A stretch of DNA of 64,000 nucleotides from NCBI RefSeq assembly GCF_000344155.1, contig NZ_BAOQ01000005.1, positions 26,980-90,979 on the forward strand, read 5' to 3'. A program made the translations under genes and the position numbers. This stretch comes from Gordonia paraffinivorans NBRC 108238 (GTDB lineage: Bacteria > Actinomycetota > Actinomycetes > Mycobacteriales > Mycobacteriaceae). The notes beneath the pieces are model-generated. The model had not been told where the DNA came from. It saw nothing but the letters and a program-made list of their open reading frames with translations, and ran no database searches. Shown here piece after piece: positions 1 through 8,970 of this stretch. Every line of letters starts with the position of its first letter. The stretch's first letter is position 1.

Positions 1-30
1 GGCAAGTGTGAACTACGGCACACGCAATAC

Positions 31-44
31 TAGAACACGTTCTA
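31..44. promoter_or_regulatory. KstR-type operator (perfect 14-bp palindrome)
   Basis: The sequence TAGAACACGTTCTA is a perfect inverted repeat (TAGAAC / GTTCTA with a two-base centre). It fits the published KstR pattern TnnAACnnGTTnnA at every fixed position. KstR is the TetR-family repressor of cholesterol and lipid degradation genes in Mycobacteriales. The only gene seen nearby ends at 74 and points left, so the site more likely controls a gene that begins left of the window. The motif match is seen directly; regulation is inferred. Confidence 0.7.
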
Positions 45-73
45 ACTCCACCGCCAGGGGTGGGTGCCGCCGA

Positions 74-709
74 TCAGCTCCCGCCGAAGGCCGCCCGTGC
101 CTCCAGGCCCTCCACGACGTAGTCGAGGACGTCCAGTTGTGCGGCAGGGTCGGCGGCCTCGAGAAGGCGTTGCTGATCGTGGGGCTCGATCCGGAGTCGA
201 TTGGCCCAGCGGTAGATCGGCGAGACGTCGGCCATCAGGGGATCGGCGTCGACGATGTCGAGCGCGGCGAAGACGGCGTCGGCGTCCTTGCCCGCCGCCT
301 CGAGGATCCCGCGCAGGACGACGCGCAGGTGCCGGTCGATCTCATTTAGCCGCTCGAGGTGGGCGTCGGACAGTGCCGGCTCCGCGAGCACCTCGATCCG
401 GGCCCGGGGATAGGGGTCGTCCGGAAGCCATTCGACGACCCGGAAACGGGAGGTGCCGGTGCCGGCCAGCAGCGCCCTGCCGTCGGGCAGCCGATCGGTG
501 ACGTCGGCGAGCACCAGGGTGCCCGCGTCGAATCGCACCTCTCCGCCGCCGACCTCGGGACCGCGGGCGATCAGCACCACCCCGAACCGCACCACCGGTC
601 GCCCGTCGGACTCCTCCATGAGGTCGCCCACCATCTGCCGGTACCGGGGCTCGAAGACGCGCAGCGGCACCTCGCCACCCGGTAGCACGGCGGTGCCGAG
701 CGGGAACAT
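74..709 (-). CDS. LON peptidase N-terminal (substrate-binding) domain protein
   Basis: A 211-residue protein beginning MFPLGTAVLPGG and continuing with RVFEPRYRQMV, the signature of the PUA-like LON substrate-binding domain. It has no AAA+ module and no Ser-Lys protease module, so it is a stand-alone LON-N protein of the kind common in actinobacteria. These are presumed to bind proteins or peptides in the cytoplasm, but the role is not established. The ATG at 709 was chosen because further upstream the frame runs into mhuD and the valine codons there are GTC, not GTG. It follows mhuD on the same strand with about 50 bp between and may be co-transcribed. Confidence 0.8.
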   Translation of the reverse strand: MFPLGTAVLPGGEVPLRVFEPRYRQMVGDLMEESDGRPVVRFGVVLIARGPEVGGGEVRFDAGTLVLADVTDRLPDGRALLAGTGTSRFRVVEWLPDDPYPRARIEVLAEPALSDAHLERLNEIDRHLRVVLRGILEAAGKDADAVFAALDIVDADPLMADVSPIYRWANRLRIEPHDQQRLLEAADPAAQLDVLDYVVEGLEARAAFGGS

Positions 710-761
710 CGGCGAGACGAACTGCTCGCCGGCCGGGACGAACTGGTTCAGGGCTTGTCCG

Positions 762-1070
762 TCAGGCCTTGGGGCGTGCGTCGAGCACGACCTCGAACTC
801 CAGCAGATCGGCGCCCGTCGCAACCGGCTTCGCGCGCTCGCCCGCGTGTGCCTCCCGGGCCGGCCCGCCCGCCCATGCCTGGAAGTCCTCTTCGGTCTCC
901 CACTGGGTCACGACGAAGTACCGGTCGTCGCCCTTGACCGGGCGCAGCAGCTGGAAGCCGAGGAACCCCTTGGAGCCGTCGACCGAGCCGGCGCGGTTGG
1001 CGAACCGCTTCTCCAGCTCGGGGCCGGCGCCCTCGGGGACGGTGATTGCGTTGATCTTCACGACAGCCAT
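762..1070 (-). CDS. mhuD: Heme-degrading monooxygenase MhuD
   Basis: A 102-residue ferredoxin-like ABM-fold protein, very close along its length to mycobacterial MhuD (Rv3592). That enzyme binds two hemes and opens the ring to mycobilin, releasing iron without carbon monoxide. The residues known to matter are in register: Asn7 (in VVKINAI), Arg26, Trp66 and the heme-ligating His75 (in EAHAGERAKPVATG). Cytoplasmic, iron and heme acquisition. An alpha/beta hydrolase lies divergently upstream, as Rv3591c does in M. tuberculosis, and a LON-domain gene follows. No Fur/IdeR box was recognised in the 92-bp divergent region. Confidence 0.95.
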   Translation of the reverse strand: MAVVKINAITVPEGAGPELEKRFANRAGSVDGSKGFLGFQLLRPVKGDDRYFVVTQWETEEDFQAWAGGPAREAHAGERAKPVATGADLLEFEVVLDARPKA

Positions 1071-1162
1071 GAGTCCACCTTATGCGCTGGGAGGGCGGTC
1101 GGGCCGGGAGTCGGCACGGCATTGCGGGGACCTGCCCTCGGCGGCCGCTACAGTGACACCCC

Positions 1163-1990
1163 ATGGTCGAGACCCAGGCGATCGGCGAGATCGGGCTGCG
1201 TGACCACGGCGGCCCGGTGATCACCGACGACAACCGAGGAGCGCCGCCGAGCGGGCTGCCCGTCCGACCGATCGTGCTGCTGCACGGTCTGATGGGCCGC
1301 GGGCGCACCTGGCGGCGCCAGGTCCCGTGGCTGCGACGCTACGGGCGGGTCTTCACCTACGACGCGGCGTTCCACATGGGCGCGGACTTCCCGGAGCCCG
1401 ACGATCCGGCCGAGTTGTGCACCGAGCGGTTCGTCGCCGACCTCGCCGAGATCCTCACCTGGATCGACCAGGGGCCGGCGATCCTCATCGGGCACTCGAT
1501 GGGGGCGCTGCACGGATGGTGCACGGCCGCCGCATATCCCGAACTCGTCGCGGCGCTCGTGGTCGAGGACATGGCCCCCGATTTCCGCGGGCGCACGACC
1601 GCGAACTGGACGCCGTGGTTCGAATCCTGGCCCGAGCGATTCGATTCCGTGGACGAGGCGGTCGAGATGTTCGGTCCGGTCGCCGGCCGGTACTTCTACG
1701 AGGCCTTCGACGACGGGCGGCTCCACGGGCGAATCCCGGTGTGGTCGGCGATCGCCGAGGAGTGGGGCACCCGCCATTTCTGGGAGCAGTGGGAGGCGGT
1801 CTCGGTGCCGGCGCTGGTCATCGAGGCCGAGTACACCGTCGCCCCGCCCGGACAGATGCGAAAGATGCGCGCGCTCAACGAGAATGCCCAGTACCTGCAC
1901 GTCGCCGGTGCCGGGCACCTCGTCCACGACGATGCGCCGCACGTCTACCGCGGCGCGGTGGAGGCGTTCCTCTCCGGTCTGGAGATCTGA
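1163..1990 (+). CDS. Alpha/beta-fold hydrolase (Rv3591c family)
   Basis: A 275-residue alpha/beta hydrolase. The oxyanion segment is LLHGLMGRGRTW, the nucleophile elbow is GHSMGALHGW (serine present) and the catalytic histidine lies in GAGHLVHDD. The acid position reads VIEAEYTV, apparently Glu rather than the usual Asp. It has no signal peptide, so it is probably a cytoplasmic esterase or lipase of unknown substrate. It is divergent from mhuD, an arrangement conserved in mycobacteria. The ATG at 1163 is preceded by a -10-like TACAGT at 1149-1154 and so has almost no leader. Confidence 0.8.
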   Translation: MVETQAIGEIGLRDHGGPVITDDNRGAPPSGLPVRPIVLLHGLMGRGRTWRRQVPWLRRYGRVFTYDAAFHMGADFPEPDDPAELCTERFVADLAEILTWIDQGPAILIGHSMGALHGWCTAAAYPELVAALVVEDMAPDFRGRTTANWTPWFESWPERFDSVDEAVEMFGPVAGRYFYEAFDDGRLHGRIPVWSAIAEEWGTRHFWEQWEAVSVPALVIEAEYTVAPPGQMRKMRALNENAQYLHVAGAGHLVHDDAPHVYRGAVEAFLSGLEI

Positions 1991-2019
1991 ACGGACCGGG
2001 CCACCGGCCAACATGATTC

Positions 2020-2049
2020 GGGGCGCACACGACGGATCGTGCGCGCCCC
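2020..2049. terminator. Bidirectional hairpin terminator
   Basis: Thirteen-base arms (2020-2032 and 2037-2049) form a GC-rich stem with one mismatch (a G-U pair on the minus strand) and a four-base loop. It sits in the short gap between two convergent genes and probably ends transcription from both sides. There is no long T run, as is usual in high-GC actinobacteria. Confidence 0.6.
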
Positions 2050-2069
2050 GAGTGGATTTGGCGGTGGTG

Positions 2070-3071
2070 TCAGTTCGGGTCGGCCGGAGCGATGGGCGCT
2101 CCGTTGAGGCGGCGCCAGCAGTGCACCAGGAACAGCTGGGCGACCGGGGCCGACACGATCAGTCCGACGTAGCAGACGAGAGCGCCGACGAGATTGATCA
2201 CGTAGGTCACCAGCAGCGTGATGATCGAATCGCCGACCTTCGACTTGGTGAGCTCGAAGGACGCCTTCATCGCGTCGATCGGCGAGAGTCCCTTGTCGAT
2301 GGTCGCGACCACCGAGAACATCAGGAAGAACAGGGCGAGGAGGCCCGGGATGATGCAGAGGACGTATCCGATGCCGGTGGCCAGGGCGACGAGGATCGCG
2401 GTGCCCACGACGGCGCCGAAGCGGATCGGGGTCAGAAACGACGCCGCGGTGACGGGTTCGCCGTTGGCGACGCGGACCGCGCCGGAGGTGATCGACGCCT
2501 GCACGTACAGGAGGCCGAGGATCAGCACGATGTACAGCACGATCATCAGGAACAGCCCGCCGGCGCCGAGGGTGGTCTCCTCCACAGTGACGCCATTGCT
2601 GAGATACACGGTTTCGGTGCTGCCGAAGAGCGCGACGCCCCAGATGGCCAGCGCGCCCACGACGAGCGCGAGGACGAAGACCACCAGGCCGGGCAGGATC
2701 ATCGCGCCGACGTTGTTCTTGAACTTGTTGAACGCCCAGGAGAACGCCTCGCCCACGTCGACCTTGGTGCCGGCGGCGCCGGGCGGAACGGCTCCGCCGT
2801 GGTATCCACCGTACTGCGGGGCGCCGTACTGCGGGTTGCCGGGAGGCGGCGGGGGCGGTGCCTGACCGTATTGCGGCTGACCATATCCGGGCTGCTGACC
2901 GTACTGCGGCGGCTGCTGACCGTACTGGGGAGGCTGCTGGCCGTAGGGCGGCGGGGTCGACGGCTTGTTGAGATCTGGCTGCTGCCCGTACTGGGGCGGC
3001 TGCTGGCCGGATTGGTCGCCCGGCTGGTCCGGGTCCGACGGAGGGACAGGAGGATACGGCGGCTGGCTCAT
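2070..3071 (-). CDS. Pro/Gln/Tyr-rich multi-pass membrane protein
   Basis: A 333-residue protein in two parts. The first roughly 110 residues are low complexity, with repeats of the type QQPPQYG/PPPYGQQ followed by a proline run and NPQYGAPQYGG. The rest holds about six hydrophobic helices, including AMILPGLVVFVLALVVGAL and LLFLMFSVVATI-type segments. The layout resembles actinobacterial integral membrane proteins with a disordered Pro-rich cytoplasmic head; no specific function is known. The ATG at 3071 (MSQPPYPP) is preferred over one 66 bp upstream because the extra residues do not resemble a protein start. It is convergent with the Rv3591c-type hydrolase and downstream of mutY on the same strand. 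Confidence 0.75.
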   Translation of the reverse strand: MSQPPYPPVPPSDPDQPGDQSGQQPPQYGQQPDLNKPSTPPPYGQQPPQYGQQPPQYGQQPGYGQPQYGQAPPPPPPGNPQYGAPQYGGYHGGAVPPGAAGTKVDVGEAFSWAFNKFKNNVGAMILPGLVVFVLALVVGALAIWGVALFGSTETVYLSNGVTVEETTLGAGGLFLMIVLYIVLILGLLYVQASITSGAVRVANGEPVTAASFLTPIRFGAVVGTAILVALATGIGYVLCIIPGLLALFFLMFSVVATIDKGLSPIDAMKASFELTKSKVGDSIITLLVTYVINLVGALVCYVGLIVSAPVAQLFLVHCWRRLNGAPIAPADPN

Positions 3072-3168
3072 GGACGGGGACATTAGCAACGATCGTCGAC
3101 CGGCGGGAGCCCATGCCCGAATGATCGAATGACTCACCGGCGTCGCCGGTGCGCCGGGACGCGAGGTC

Positions 3169-4062
3169 TCAGGCCTCGCCGGCGAGACAGTATCGGCCGT
3201 CGGAGGTGAGCTCGACGAGGCCGTCGACGAGCAGCGAATCGAGGGCGCGATCGCGCTGCGCGGTGTCCTTCGTCCACACGACGTCGAGCTTCTCTCGCTC
3301 GACCGCGCCGGTCGAGCCGCGCAGGACGTCGAGCAGCAACCCGCGGACCTGGCGGTCGGTGCCGGCGAACTTCTGGGTGCGTCGCGGCGGCCCCTGATGA
3401 GCGGGCCGGCCCAGACGGACCCACGTGCACCCGGTCAGCGGGCAGTTGTCGCACTTGGGGTTTCGTGCCGTGCAGACCAGTGCGCCCAGCTCCATCAGGG
3501 CCGCGGAGAACCGGGGCGCGGTCTCGGCGTACCCGCCGTCGGGGCGTCGCGGCAGCAGAGCCTCGGCGTCGGCGAGATCGCGCCGGGAGGGATTGCCCGG
3601 ATGCTCGCGGCCGTGCACGGCCCGCGCGATGACTCGTCGGACGTTGGTGTCGACGACGGGAACCGCTCGGCCGTAGGCGAAGCACGCCACCGCGCGGGCG
3701 GTGTAGTCCCCGATCCCGGGCAGCGTCAGCATCGTCTCGACGTCGTCGGGCACTCTGTCGTCGTGCTCGCTCGCGAGGACCTTGGCGCATTCGTGCAGGC
3801 GCAGCGCGCGGCGCGGGTATCCGAGCTTGCCCCAGGCGCGCACGACCTCGCCCGGAGTCGAGGCGGCCATCGCCGAGGGGACCGGCCAGCGCTCCACCCA
3901 GGCGCGCCACGGCTCCAGGACCCGGGACACCGGGGTCTGCTGCAGCATGATCTCGCTGATGAGGATGTGCCACGCGGTGCACGACGGATCACGCCACGGC
4001 AGATCGCGTTCATGGGTATCGAACCAACCGAGCAAAGTGGCTGGTGGCACACTATTGAGCAT
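3169..4062 (-). CDS. mutY: A/G-specific adenine glycosylase MutY
   Basis: A 297-residue HhH-GPD DNA glycosylase that removes adenine mispaired with 8-oxoguanine. EIMLQQTPVSRV near the N-terminus and LPGIGDYTARAV (helix-hairpin-helix) are typical. The iron-sulfur cluster ligands are C-X6-C-X2-C-X4-C in VCTARNPKCDNCPLTGC. The X4 spacing differs from X5 in E. coli but matches my recollection of actinobacterial MutY. The protein is short and appears to lack the C-terminal NUDIX-like domain. The ATG at 4062 overlaps the canB start on the other strand; a GTG at 4050 is the alternative. The mutY-canB pair matches M. tuberculosis Rv3589-Rv3588c. Confidence 0.92.
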   Translation of the reverse strand: MLNSVPPATLLGWFDTHERDLPWRDPSCTAWHILISEIMLQQTPVSRVLEPWRAWVERWPVPSAMAASTPGEVVRAWGKLGYPRRALRLHECAKVLASEHDDRVPDDVETMLTLPGIGDYTARAVACFAYGRAVPVVDTNVRRVIARAVHGREHPGNPSRRDLADAEALLPRRPDGGYAETAPRFSAALMELGALVCTARNPKCDNCPLTGCTWVRLGRPAHQGPPRRTQKFAGTDRQVRGLLLDVLRGSTGAVEREKLDVVWTKDTAQRDRALDSLLVDGLVELTSDGRYCLAGEA

Positions 4063-4711
4063 GATCGGTATGACACCCCGCCAGGCCTGGCGCGTTCTGC
4101 GTGACGGCAACGAGCGATTCGTCACGGGCGAGTCCCAACATCCCAGCCAGGGTATCGAGGACCGCGAGCGCCTCGTCGGGGGGCAGCACCCCCATGTGGT
4201 GTTGTTCGGCTGCGCGGACTCCCGCCTGGCCGCCGAGATCATCTTCGACCAGGGTCTCGGCGACATGTTCGTAGTCCGGACCGCGGGACACGTGATCGAC
4301 TCCGCCGTGCTCGGTTCGCTCGAGTACGCCGTCGAGGTGCTCGAGGTCCCGCTCATCGTGCTGCTCGGCCACGACAGCTGCGGCGCGGTGAAGGCCACCC
4401 TCGACGCCCTCGACGAGCTGCAGATCCCGGGCGGGTACATCCGCGACGTCGTCGAGCGCGTGGCGCCGTCGATCCTCGCCGGCCGCAGCGAGGGCCTGTC
4501 GCGGGTGGACGAGTTCGAGGCGCGCCACGTGGTCGAGACCGGCCGCCTGCTCATGCAGCGCAGCCGGATCGTCGCCGACCGCATCGCCACCGGCAAGCTC
4601 GCCATCGTGGGGCTGACCTACAAGCTCAGCGACGGCCGGGTCAATCTCGAGTCGGTCTACGGCGACATCGGCGAGAAGCCGTCGGCGAGCGTCCGGGTGC
4701 AGAGCGCCTGA
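4061..4711 (+). CDS. canB: Beta-class carbonic anhydrase
   Basis: A 216-residue beta-carbonic anhydrase (CO2 plus water to bicarbonate and a proton), orthologous to Rv3588c. The zinc ligands and catalytic dyad are visible: FGCADSR (Cys, Asp, Arg), then LGHDSCGAV (His, Cys). IIFDQGLGDMFVVRTAGHV and RDVVERVAPS are family hallmarks. Cytoplasmic, supplying bicarbonate for carboxylases and pH balance. An ATG at 4061 or 4070 can serve as start; 4061 gives the N-terminal length closest to the M. tuberculosis protein. The start abuts mutY, leaving no intergenic promoter space. Confidence 0.93.
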   Translation: MIGMTPRQAWRVLRDGNERFVTGESQHPSQGIEDRERLVGGQHPHVVLFGCADSRLAAEIIFDQGLGDMFVVRTAGHVIDSAVLGSLEYAVEVLEVPLIVLLGHDSCGAVKATLDALDELQIPGGYIRDVVERVAPSILAGRSEGLSRVDEFEARHVVETGRLLMQRSRIVADRIATGKLAIVGLTYKLSDGRVNLESVYGDIGEKPSASVRVQSA

Positions 4712-4831
4712 GCCTCGGCCGCGCGGCCAAACCTGAAGGCGAACTCTAGACTTTGCCTGCTCGGAGGTGGTTTTCCGGCGCGACACGCCGTGTCGTGATC
4801 AACCGGAAGTCAAGATCCGGCCGTTAGCGTT

Positions 4832-5602
4832 GTGTTCGTGATCGAACCCCAGGGCCCACTGCCACCCGAGATCTACTGGCGACGCCGCATCGTCGCCGCG
4901 GGTGGCGCCGTGGTCATCGTGGGGCTGGTCGTCGCGCTGATCGTCTGGCTCACCGGCAACGGCGGTGAGGAACCGCAGAACACCGCGTCCACCGCGTCGG
5001 CGTCGACCAGCGCCGCCCCGTCGTCGGAACCCGCGCCCGAGTCCGAACCGCCCGCCGGCGACGCCGGTGCAGGAGGGTCCGGCGGAGGTGCGCCCGCAGG
5101 TGGGGGAGCGCCCGGCGGAGCACCAGCCTCCACCCCGGTCCCGCCGCAGTCGGCGGACCCGGCCGGCGCCGCAGGCGGCCCGCCCGGGCCCAACCTGTGC
5201 CCGGACCAGGCGATCTCGGTGGTGCTCTACACCGACAAGCCGACCTACACGGTCGGCCAGCAGCCGGTCTTCACCATCGTCACCACCAATGCAGGTCTCT
5301 CGGAGTGCACGCGCGACGTGGGCAAGGCCGCCCAGAACGTGATCGTGCGGACCCTCGACGGTGCGCGCACCCTGTGGTCGGCGCGCGACTGTTCCCCGAT
5401 CAACACGGTCGACAACGTGGTCCTCAAGCCGGCTCAGCAGGTGAAGGACACGATCACCTGGTCGGGCACCACGAGCAGCCCGGGCTGTGAGCGTCCGCGC
5501 ACCCAGGTGCCGCCCGGCTCCTACTCGGCCATCGGCAAGATGGGCGAGCGCGAGTCGTTCCCGATCACGTTCAACTTCGTGGCGCCCGCCGAGCAGCCCT
5601 GA
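4832..5602 (+). CDS. Membrane-anchored protein with Ala/Pro/Gly-rich linker (Rv3587c-like)
   Basis: A 256-residue protein with a short cytoplasmic N-terminus, one transmembrane helix at about residues 20-42 (VAAGGAVVIVGLVVALIVWL), and a Ser/Ala/Pro/Gly-rich linker to about residue 120. The extracytoplasmic domain begins PNLCPDQAISVVLYTDKPTY. That domain contains four cysteines that could pair outside the cell and looks beta-rich. It holds the position of Rv3587c between canB and disA. Function unknown. The start is GTG at 4832 or 4838. A -10-like TAGACT lies at 4747-4752. Confidence 0.75.
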   Translation: MFVIEPQGPLPPEIYWRRRIVAAGGAVVIVGLVVALIVWLTGNGGEEPQNTASTASASTSAAPSSEPAPESEPPAGDAGAGGSGGGAPAGGGAPGGAPASTPVPPQSADPAGAAGGPPGPNLCPDQAISVVLYTDKPTYTVGQQPVFTIVTTNAGLSECTRDVGKAAQNVIVRTLDGARTLWSARDCSPINTVDNVVLKPAQQVKDTITWSGTTSSPGCERPRTQVPPGSYSAIGKMGERESFPITFNFVAPAEQP

Positions 5603-5696
5603 TCCCCGGTGTTCCCGGGTCGGTCACCTCGGCCCGGAGACGTCCTGCCGTGCTTGCGGGTGCAGAGAAGCGGTGCGGCGTCCGGGACGGACGGTT

Positions 5697-6782
5697 CTAG
5701 TCGTACCGCTCGATGCTGGTCTCGGCTAGCCGTGACAGCCCCTCGCGGATGTGGCGCGCCCAGATGCTGCCGATGCCCTCGACGGCCTGCAGGTCCGCCG
5801 ACGTGCTGGCCAGCAGCGCCTGGAGCGTTCCGAAGCTGCGGACGAGCCGGTCCACGTGGGCGAACTGCAGCCGCGAGATGCGGGCGAGCAGCCGGTAGCC
5901 GCGCGGGCTCATCGCGGTGTCCTGCGCCTCGATCGTCGTCGGGTATCCGAAGGAGCCGGCCAGCTGGGTGAGGTCGAGGAGGTCGGCGTCGCTGAGCTCC
6001 TCGATCGCCTCGAGTGCCTGGCGCACGTCCTCGGTGGTCGCCGGCTCGGGGCTGGCGTAGTAATCGCGGACGAGGAGCTCGCGCATCGTGTCGTTGTCGC
6101 TGATGAGCTCCTCGAGCTGGAGGCTGACCTGGCGGCCGTTGGTGCCGAGCTCCAGCACGTACTCCTCGATCTCGACCGACACGCGACGGACCATCTCCAT
6201 GCGCTGGGCGGCGGTCATCGCATCGCGCAACAGCACGTAGTCCTCGATCTCGGCCCGCGAGAGCGCCGCGATCACCTCGTCGAGGCGGGCCTTGTACCGC
6301 TCGAGCGTCGCCAGGGCGACGTTCGCGCGCGACAGGATCGGGTCGGGGCTCTCGACGACGCGCCGGACGCCGTCCACGTAGACGCTGACGATGGACATCG
6401 ACGCGCTCACCGAGATGACCGGGTGCCCGGTCTGGATGGCGGTGCGCTCGGCGTTGCGGTGGCGGGTGCCGGACTCCTCGGTCGGGATCGACGGATCGGG
6501 GACCAGTTGGACGTTCGCGCGCACGATCCGCTTGCCGTCGGTGGACAGCACCACCGCGCCGTCCATCTTCGCCAGCTCCCGCAGTCGGGTGGGGGCGAAC
6601 TCGACGTCGAGATGGAAGCCGCCGTCGCAGATCTTCTCCACGTCGGAGTCATGGCCGAGCACGATGAGCGCGCCGGTGCCGCCGCGCAGGATGCGCTCGA
6701 GCCCGTCGCGCAGCGGCGTGCCCGGCGCGACGCGCGCCAGCGTCTCGCGCATGAGGTCGGACTTCATCGCCTCGGTGACCAT
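5697..6782 (-). CDS. disA: Diadenylate cyclase / DNA integrity scanning protein DisA
   Basis: A 361-residue protein that makes cyclic di-AMP from two ATP. The N-terminal DAC domain shows the catalytic DGA ([12 protein letters not shown]) and RHR ([11 protein letters not shown]) motifs. A central helical spine follows, and the C-terminus is a RuvA-like helix-hairpin-helix DNA-binding domain ([15 protein letters not shown]). Length is typical of the family. The start is the ATG at 6782; the frame continues upstream but overlaps the divergent thioesterase. It stands beside radA, as in many Gram-positive bacteria, where RadA and DisA interact functionally in branched-DNA repair. Confidence 0.95.
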   Translation of the reverse strand: MVTEAMKSDLMRETLARVAPGTPLRDGLERILRGGTGALIVLGHDSDVEKICDGGFHLDVEFAPTRLRELAKMDGAVVLSTDGKRIVRANVQLVPDPSIPTEESGTRHRNAERTAIQTGHPVISVSASMSIVSVYVDGVRRVVESPDPILSRANVALATLERYKARLDEVIAALSRAEIEDYVLLRDAMTAAQRMEMVRRVSVEIEEYVLELGTNGRQVSLQLEELISDNDTMRELLVRDYYASPEPATTEDVRQALEAIEELSDADLLDLTQLAGSFGYPTTIEAQDTAMSPRGYRLLARISRLQFAHVDRLVRSFGTLQALLASTSADLQAVEGIGSIWARHIREGLSRLAETSIERYD

Positions 6783-6867
6783 GTCTTCCCTTCTGGCAAC
6801 CGGAGCGTGTCCGGAGGACGACGCCCCGCGGCGCCGGTCGGCACAACGGTGACTAGGGTACCGGGGT

Positions 6868-7419
6868 GTGAAGAGCAGCAGTTTCGTGGTGCCCGAGGAG
6901 CTCGACGAGCTCGTGCGCCACCCGAAGACGTCCCGCCCCGGGGAGCCGATGCGCCCGCACAACATGGTGTGCTTCGGATGCGGCGAGCAGTCGCCGCGGG
7001 GCCTGCACCTCGAGATGTTCGCGGGTGAGGGTTTCAGCGTCGTCGCAGAGATGCCCGTCGAGCATTGGATGGAGGGCGGGCCCGGCGTGATCCACGGCGG
7101 CATCCTCTCCAGCGCCTTCGACGACGTCATGGGGATGACGCCGCGCCTGATCGGCCCGGCGGCGGTCACGGTGCATCTCCAGGTCGACTTCATGCGACCC
7201 ATCCCGGTCGGCGAGACGCTACATCTGCGCGCGGAGATCCTCGGCAAGCAGGGGCGCAAGATCTACACCGAAGGCGTTGCGCACCTTGGTGATCCGACCA
7301 CGCCGGTGGCCCGCGCCCACGGCATCTTCGTGACCATCGACGCGCGCAAGCACTTCGCCGAGCACGTCGAGCGCAGCGCCAGGGCCGACGAGTTCAAGGC
7401 GGGCAAGCCCCAGGTCTGA
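6868..7419 (+). CDS. PaaI-type hotdog-fold thioesterase
   Basis: A 183-residue hotdog-fold protein. [18 protein letters not shown] followed by [19 protein letters not shown] is the PaaI/YbgC-like acyl-CoA thioesterase signature (HGG with a downstream Asp). It probably hydrolyses an acyl-CoA in the cytoplasm; the substrate cannot be read from sequence. It lies between disA and radA on the opposite strand, an insertion relative to the M. tuberculosis order, and starts at GTG 6868. CFGCG near the N-terminus could bind a metal, but this is only suggestive. Confidence 0.82.
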   Translation: MKSSSFVVPEELDELVRHPKTSRPGEPMRPHNMVCFGCGEQSPRGLHLEMFAGEGFSVVAEMPVEHWMEGGPGVIHGGILSSAFDDVMGMTPRLIGPAAVTVHLQVDFMRPIPVGETLHLRAEILGKQGRKIYTEGVAHLGDPTTPVARAHGIFVTIDARKHFAEHVERSARADEFKAGKPQV

Positions 7420-7448
7420 GCGATCCTCGACTGCGCGGCCGGGCGCTC

Positions 7449-8834
7449 TCAGAAGGGGGCGTCGATCGGCGTCGAGTCCCGTAGATGCACCGCGTCGCCG
7501 AGGGTGGCGACCCGGAGGACCCGGATGCCCTTCGGCAGGACCTCGTCGGTCGCCGCCGGGATGATCGCCTCCCGGAAGCCGAGCCGCTTGGCCTCCGCCA
7601 GGCGCCGCGCGACCCCCGACACCCGCCGGATCTCACCGCCGAGGCCGACCTCGCCGACGACCACCGTGGACTGCGGGATGGGCTTGTTGGTGAGCGTGGA
7701 GTAGACGGCGAGCGCGATCGCGAGGTCGGCGGCCGGCTCGGTGACCTTCATGCCGCCCACGGTGGACAGGTAGACCTCCGACTTGGCGATCTCCCTGCGT
7801 CCGGCGCGCGCCTGCAGCACCGCGAGGACCATCGAGACCCGGTTCATGTCGAGACCGGACACCGCGCGGCGCGGGATGTTCATCTCGGTCGAGTTGGCCA
7901 GTGCCTGGATCTCGCCGACGAGCGCGCGCTTGCCGTCCATGGTCACCAGCGTGACGCTGCCGCTGACATCCGAATCACGCTGGTGCAGAAAGATTCCCGA
8001 CGGATCGGGCACCTGGTGGATGCCGTCGTCGCGTTGCTCGAAGCAGCCGACCTCGTCGGCGGCGCCGAAGCGGTTCTTCACCCCGCGCACCATGCGCAGC
8101 GTGGAGTGCTTGTCGCCCTCGAACGCCAGCACCACGTCCACGAGGTGCTCGAGGGAACGGGGCCCGGCGACCGAGCCCTCCTTGGTGACGTGGCCGACCA
8201 GGATGACCGCGATGCCCCGGTTCTTCGCCAGCGACACCAGCGCGGTGGTCACCGCGCGGATCTGGGTGACGCCGCCGGTCACGCCGTCGGTTCCGGTGGC
8301 GACCACGGTCTGCACCGAGTCGACGATCATCAGCGACGGCCGTACCGAGTCCACATGCCCGAGAATCGTCGCGAGGTCGGTCTCGGCGGCCAGATAGACG
8401 TTCGGGTGCACCGCGCCGGTGCGTTCGGCGCGCATGCGGACCTGCCCGGCCGACTCCTCGCCGGTGATGTACAGCGCGACGCGGTCCTTTGCGGCCCAGT
8501 GCTTGACGGTCTCGAGCAGCAGCGTCGACTTGCCGACGCCGGGTTCGCCCGCGAGGAGGATGACCGATCCGGGGACGACGCCGCGGCCGAGCACGCGGTC
8601 GAGCTCGCCGATCCCCGTCGGGACGGCTGCGGTGGACTCGGCGTCGACATCGGTGATGCGTAGCGCGGGGCTGGACGGGGCGACGGCGGCCGTCGCGCGG
8701 GACGATGCCGCCGCCGGGATGGCCGCGACCTCGTCGATCGTGCCCCACTCGCCGCATTCGGGGCAGCGTCCGACCCATTTGGCGACCTGATGGCCGCAGC
8801 CCGTGCAGCGGTATGTCGATCTGGCTCTGGCCAC
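7449..8834 (-). CDS. radA: DNA repair protein RadA (Sms)
   Basis: A 461-residue RecA-like helicase that drives branch migration during recombination. In order: a four-cysteine zinc finger (YRCTGCG...CPECGEWG), Walker A GEPGVGKST, the RadA-specific KNRFG motif (VKNRFGAADEVGCFE), and a Lon-protease-like C-terminal domain (DLAIALAVYSTL) lacking an obvious active serine. Length is normal. The GTG at 8834 is the only reasonable start just before the zinc finger. It lies downstream of lpqE on the same strand but is separated from it by a strong hairpin, so it is probably transcribed from its own promoter. Confidence 0.95.
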   Translation of the reverse strand: MARARSTYRCTGCGHQVAKWVGRCPECGEWGTIDEVAAIPAAASSRATAAVAPSSPALRITDVDAESTAAVPTGIGELDRVLGRGVVPGSVILLAGEPGVGKSTLLLETVKHWAAKDRVALYITGEESAGQVRMRAERTGAVHPNVYLAAETDLATILGHVDSVRPSLMIVDSVQTVVATGTDGVTGGVTQIRAVTTALVSLAKNRGIAVILVGHVTKEGSVAGPRSLEHLVDVVLAFEGDKHSTLRMVRGVKNRFGAADEVGCFEQRDDGIHQVPDPSGIFLHQRDSDVSGSVTLVTMDGKRALVGEIQALANSTEMNIPRRAVSGLDMNRVSMVLAVLQARAGRREIAKSEVYLSTVGGMKVTEPAADLAIALAVYSTLTNKPIPQSTVVVGEVGLGGEIRRVSGVARRLAEAKRLGFREAIIPAATDEVLPKGIRVLRVATLGDAVHLRDSTPIDAPF

Positions 8835-8916
8835 CCGGTCAGAGTAGGCGTCGGCACCGACAGGATCGAACCGGGCCGACACGGGGCGGGTACGGCGCGG
8901 ACCGTCCGGCGAAAAG

Positions 8917-8950
8917 AGGACGAGGCCCGGCAGATGCCGGACCTCGTCCT
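8917..8950 (-). terminator. Intrinsic terminator downstream of lpqE
   Basis: Sixteen-base arms (8917-8932 and 8935-8950, one mismatch) are followed on the minus strand by CTTTTC. This is the best factor-independent terminator on this side of the window. It begins about 20 bp past the TGA at 8971, not past the lpqE TAG at 9070, which bears on where the lpqE message was meant to end. Confidence 0.8.
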
Positions 8951-8970
8951 CGGTCTTCGTGGGGTGTCGG

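Noticed and set aside
8..349. Plus-strand frame at the left edge
   Set aside because: Overlaps the LON-domain gene antisense and has no family resemblance; the palindrome at 31-44 lies inside it, which fits a promoter region better.
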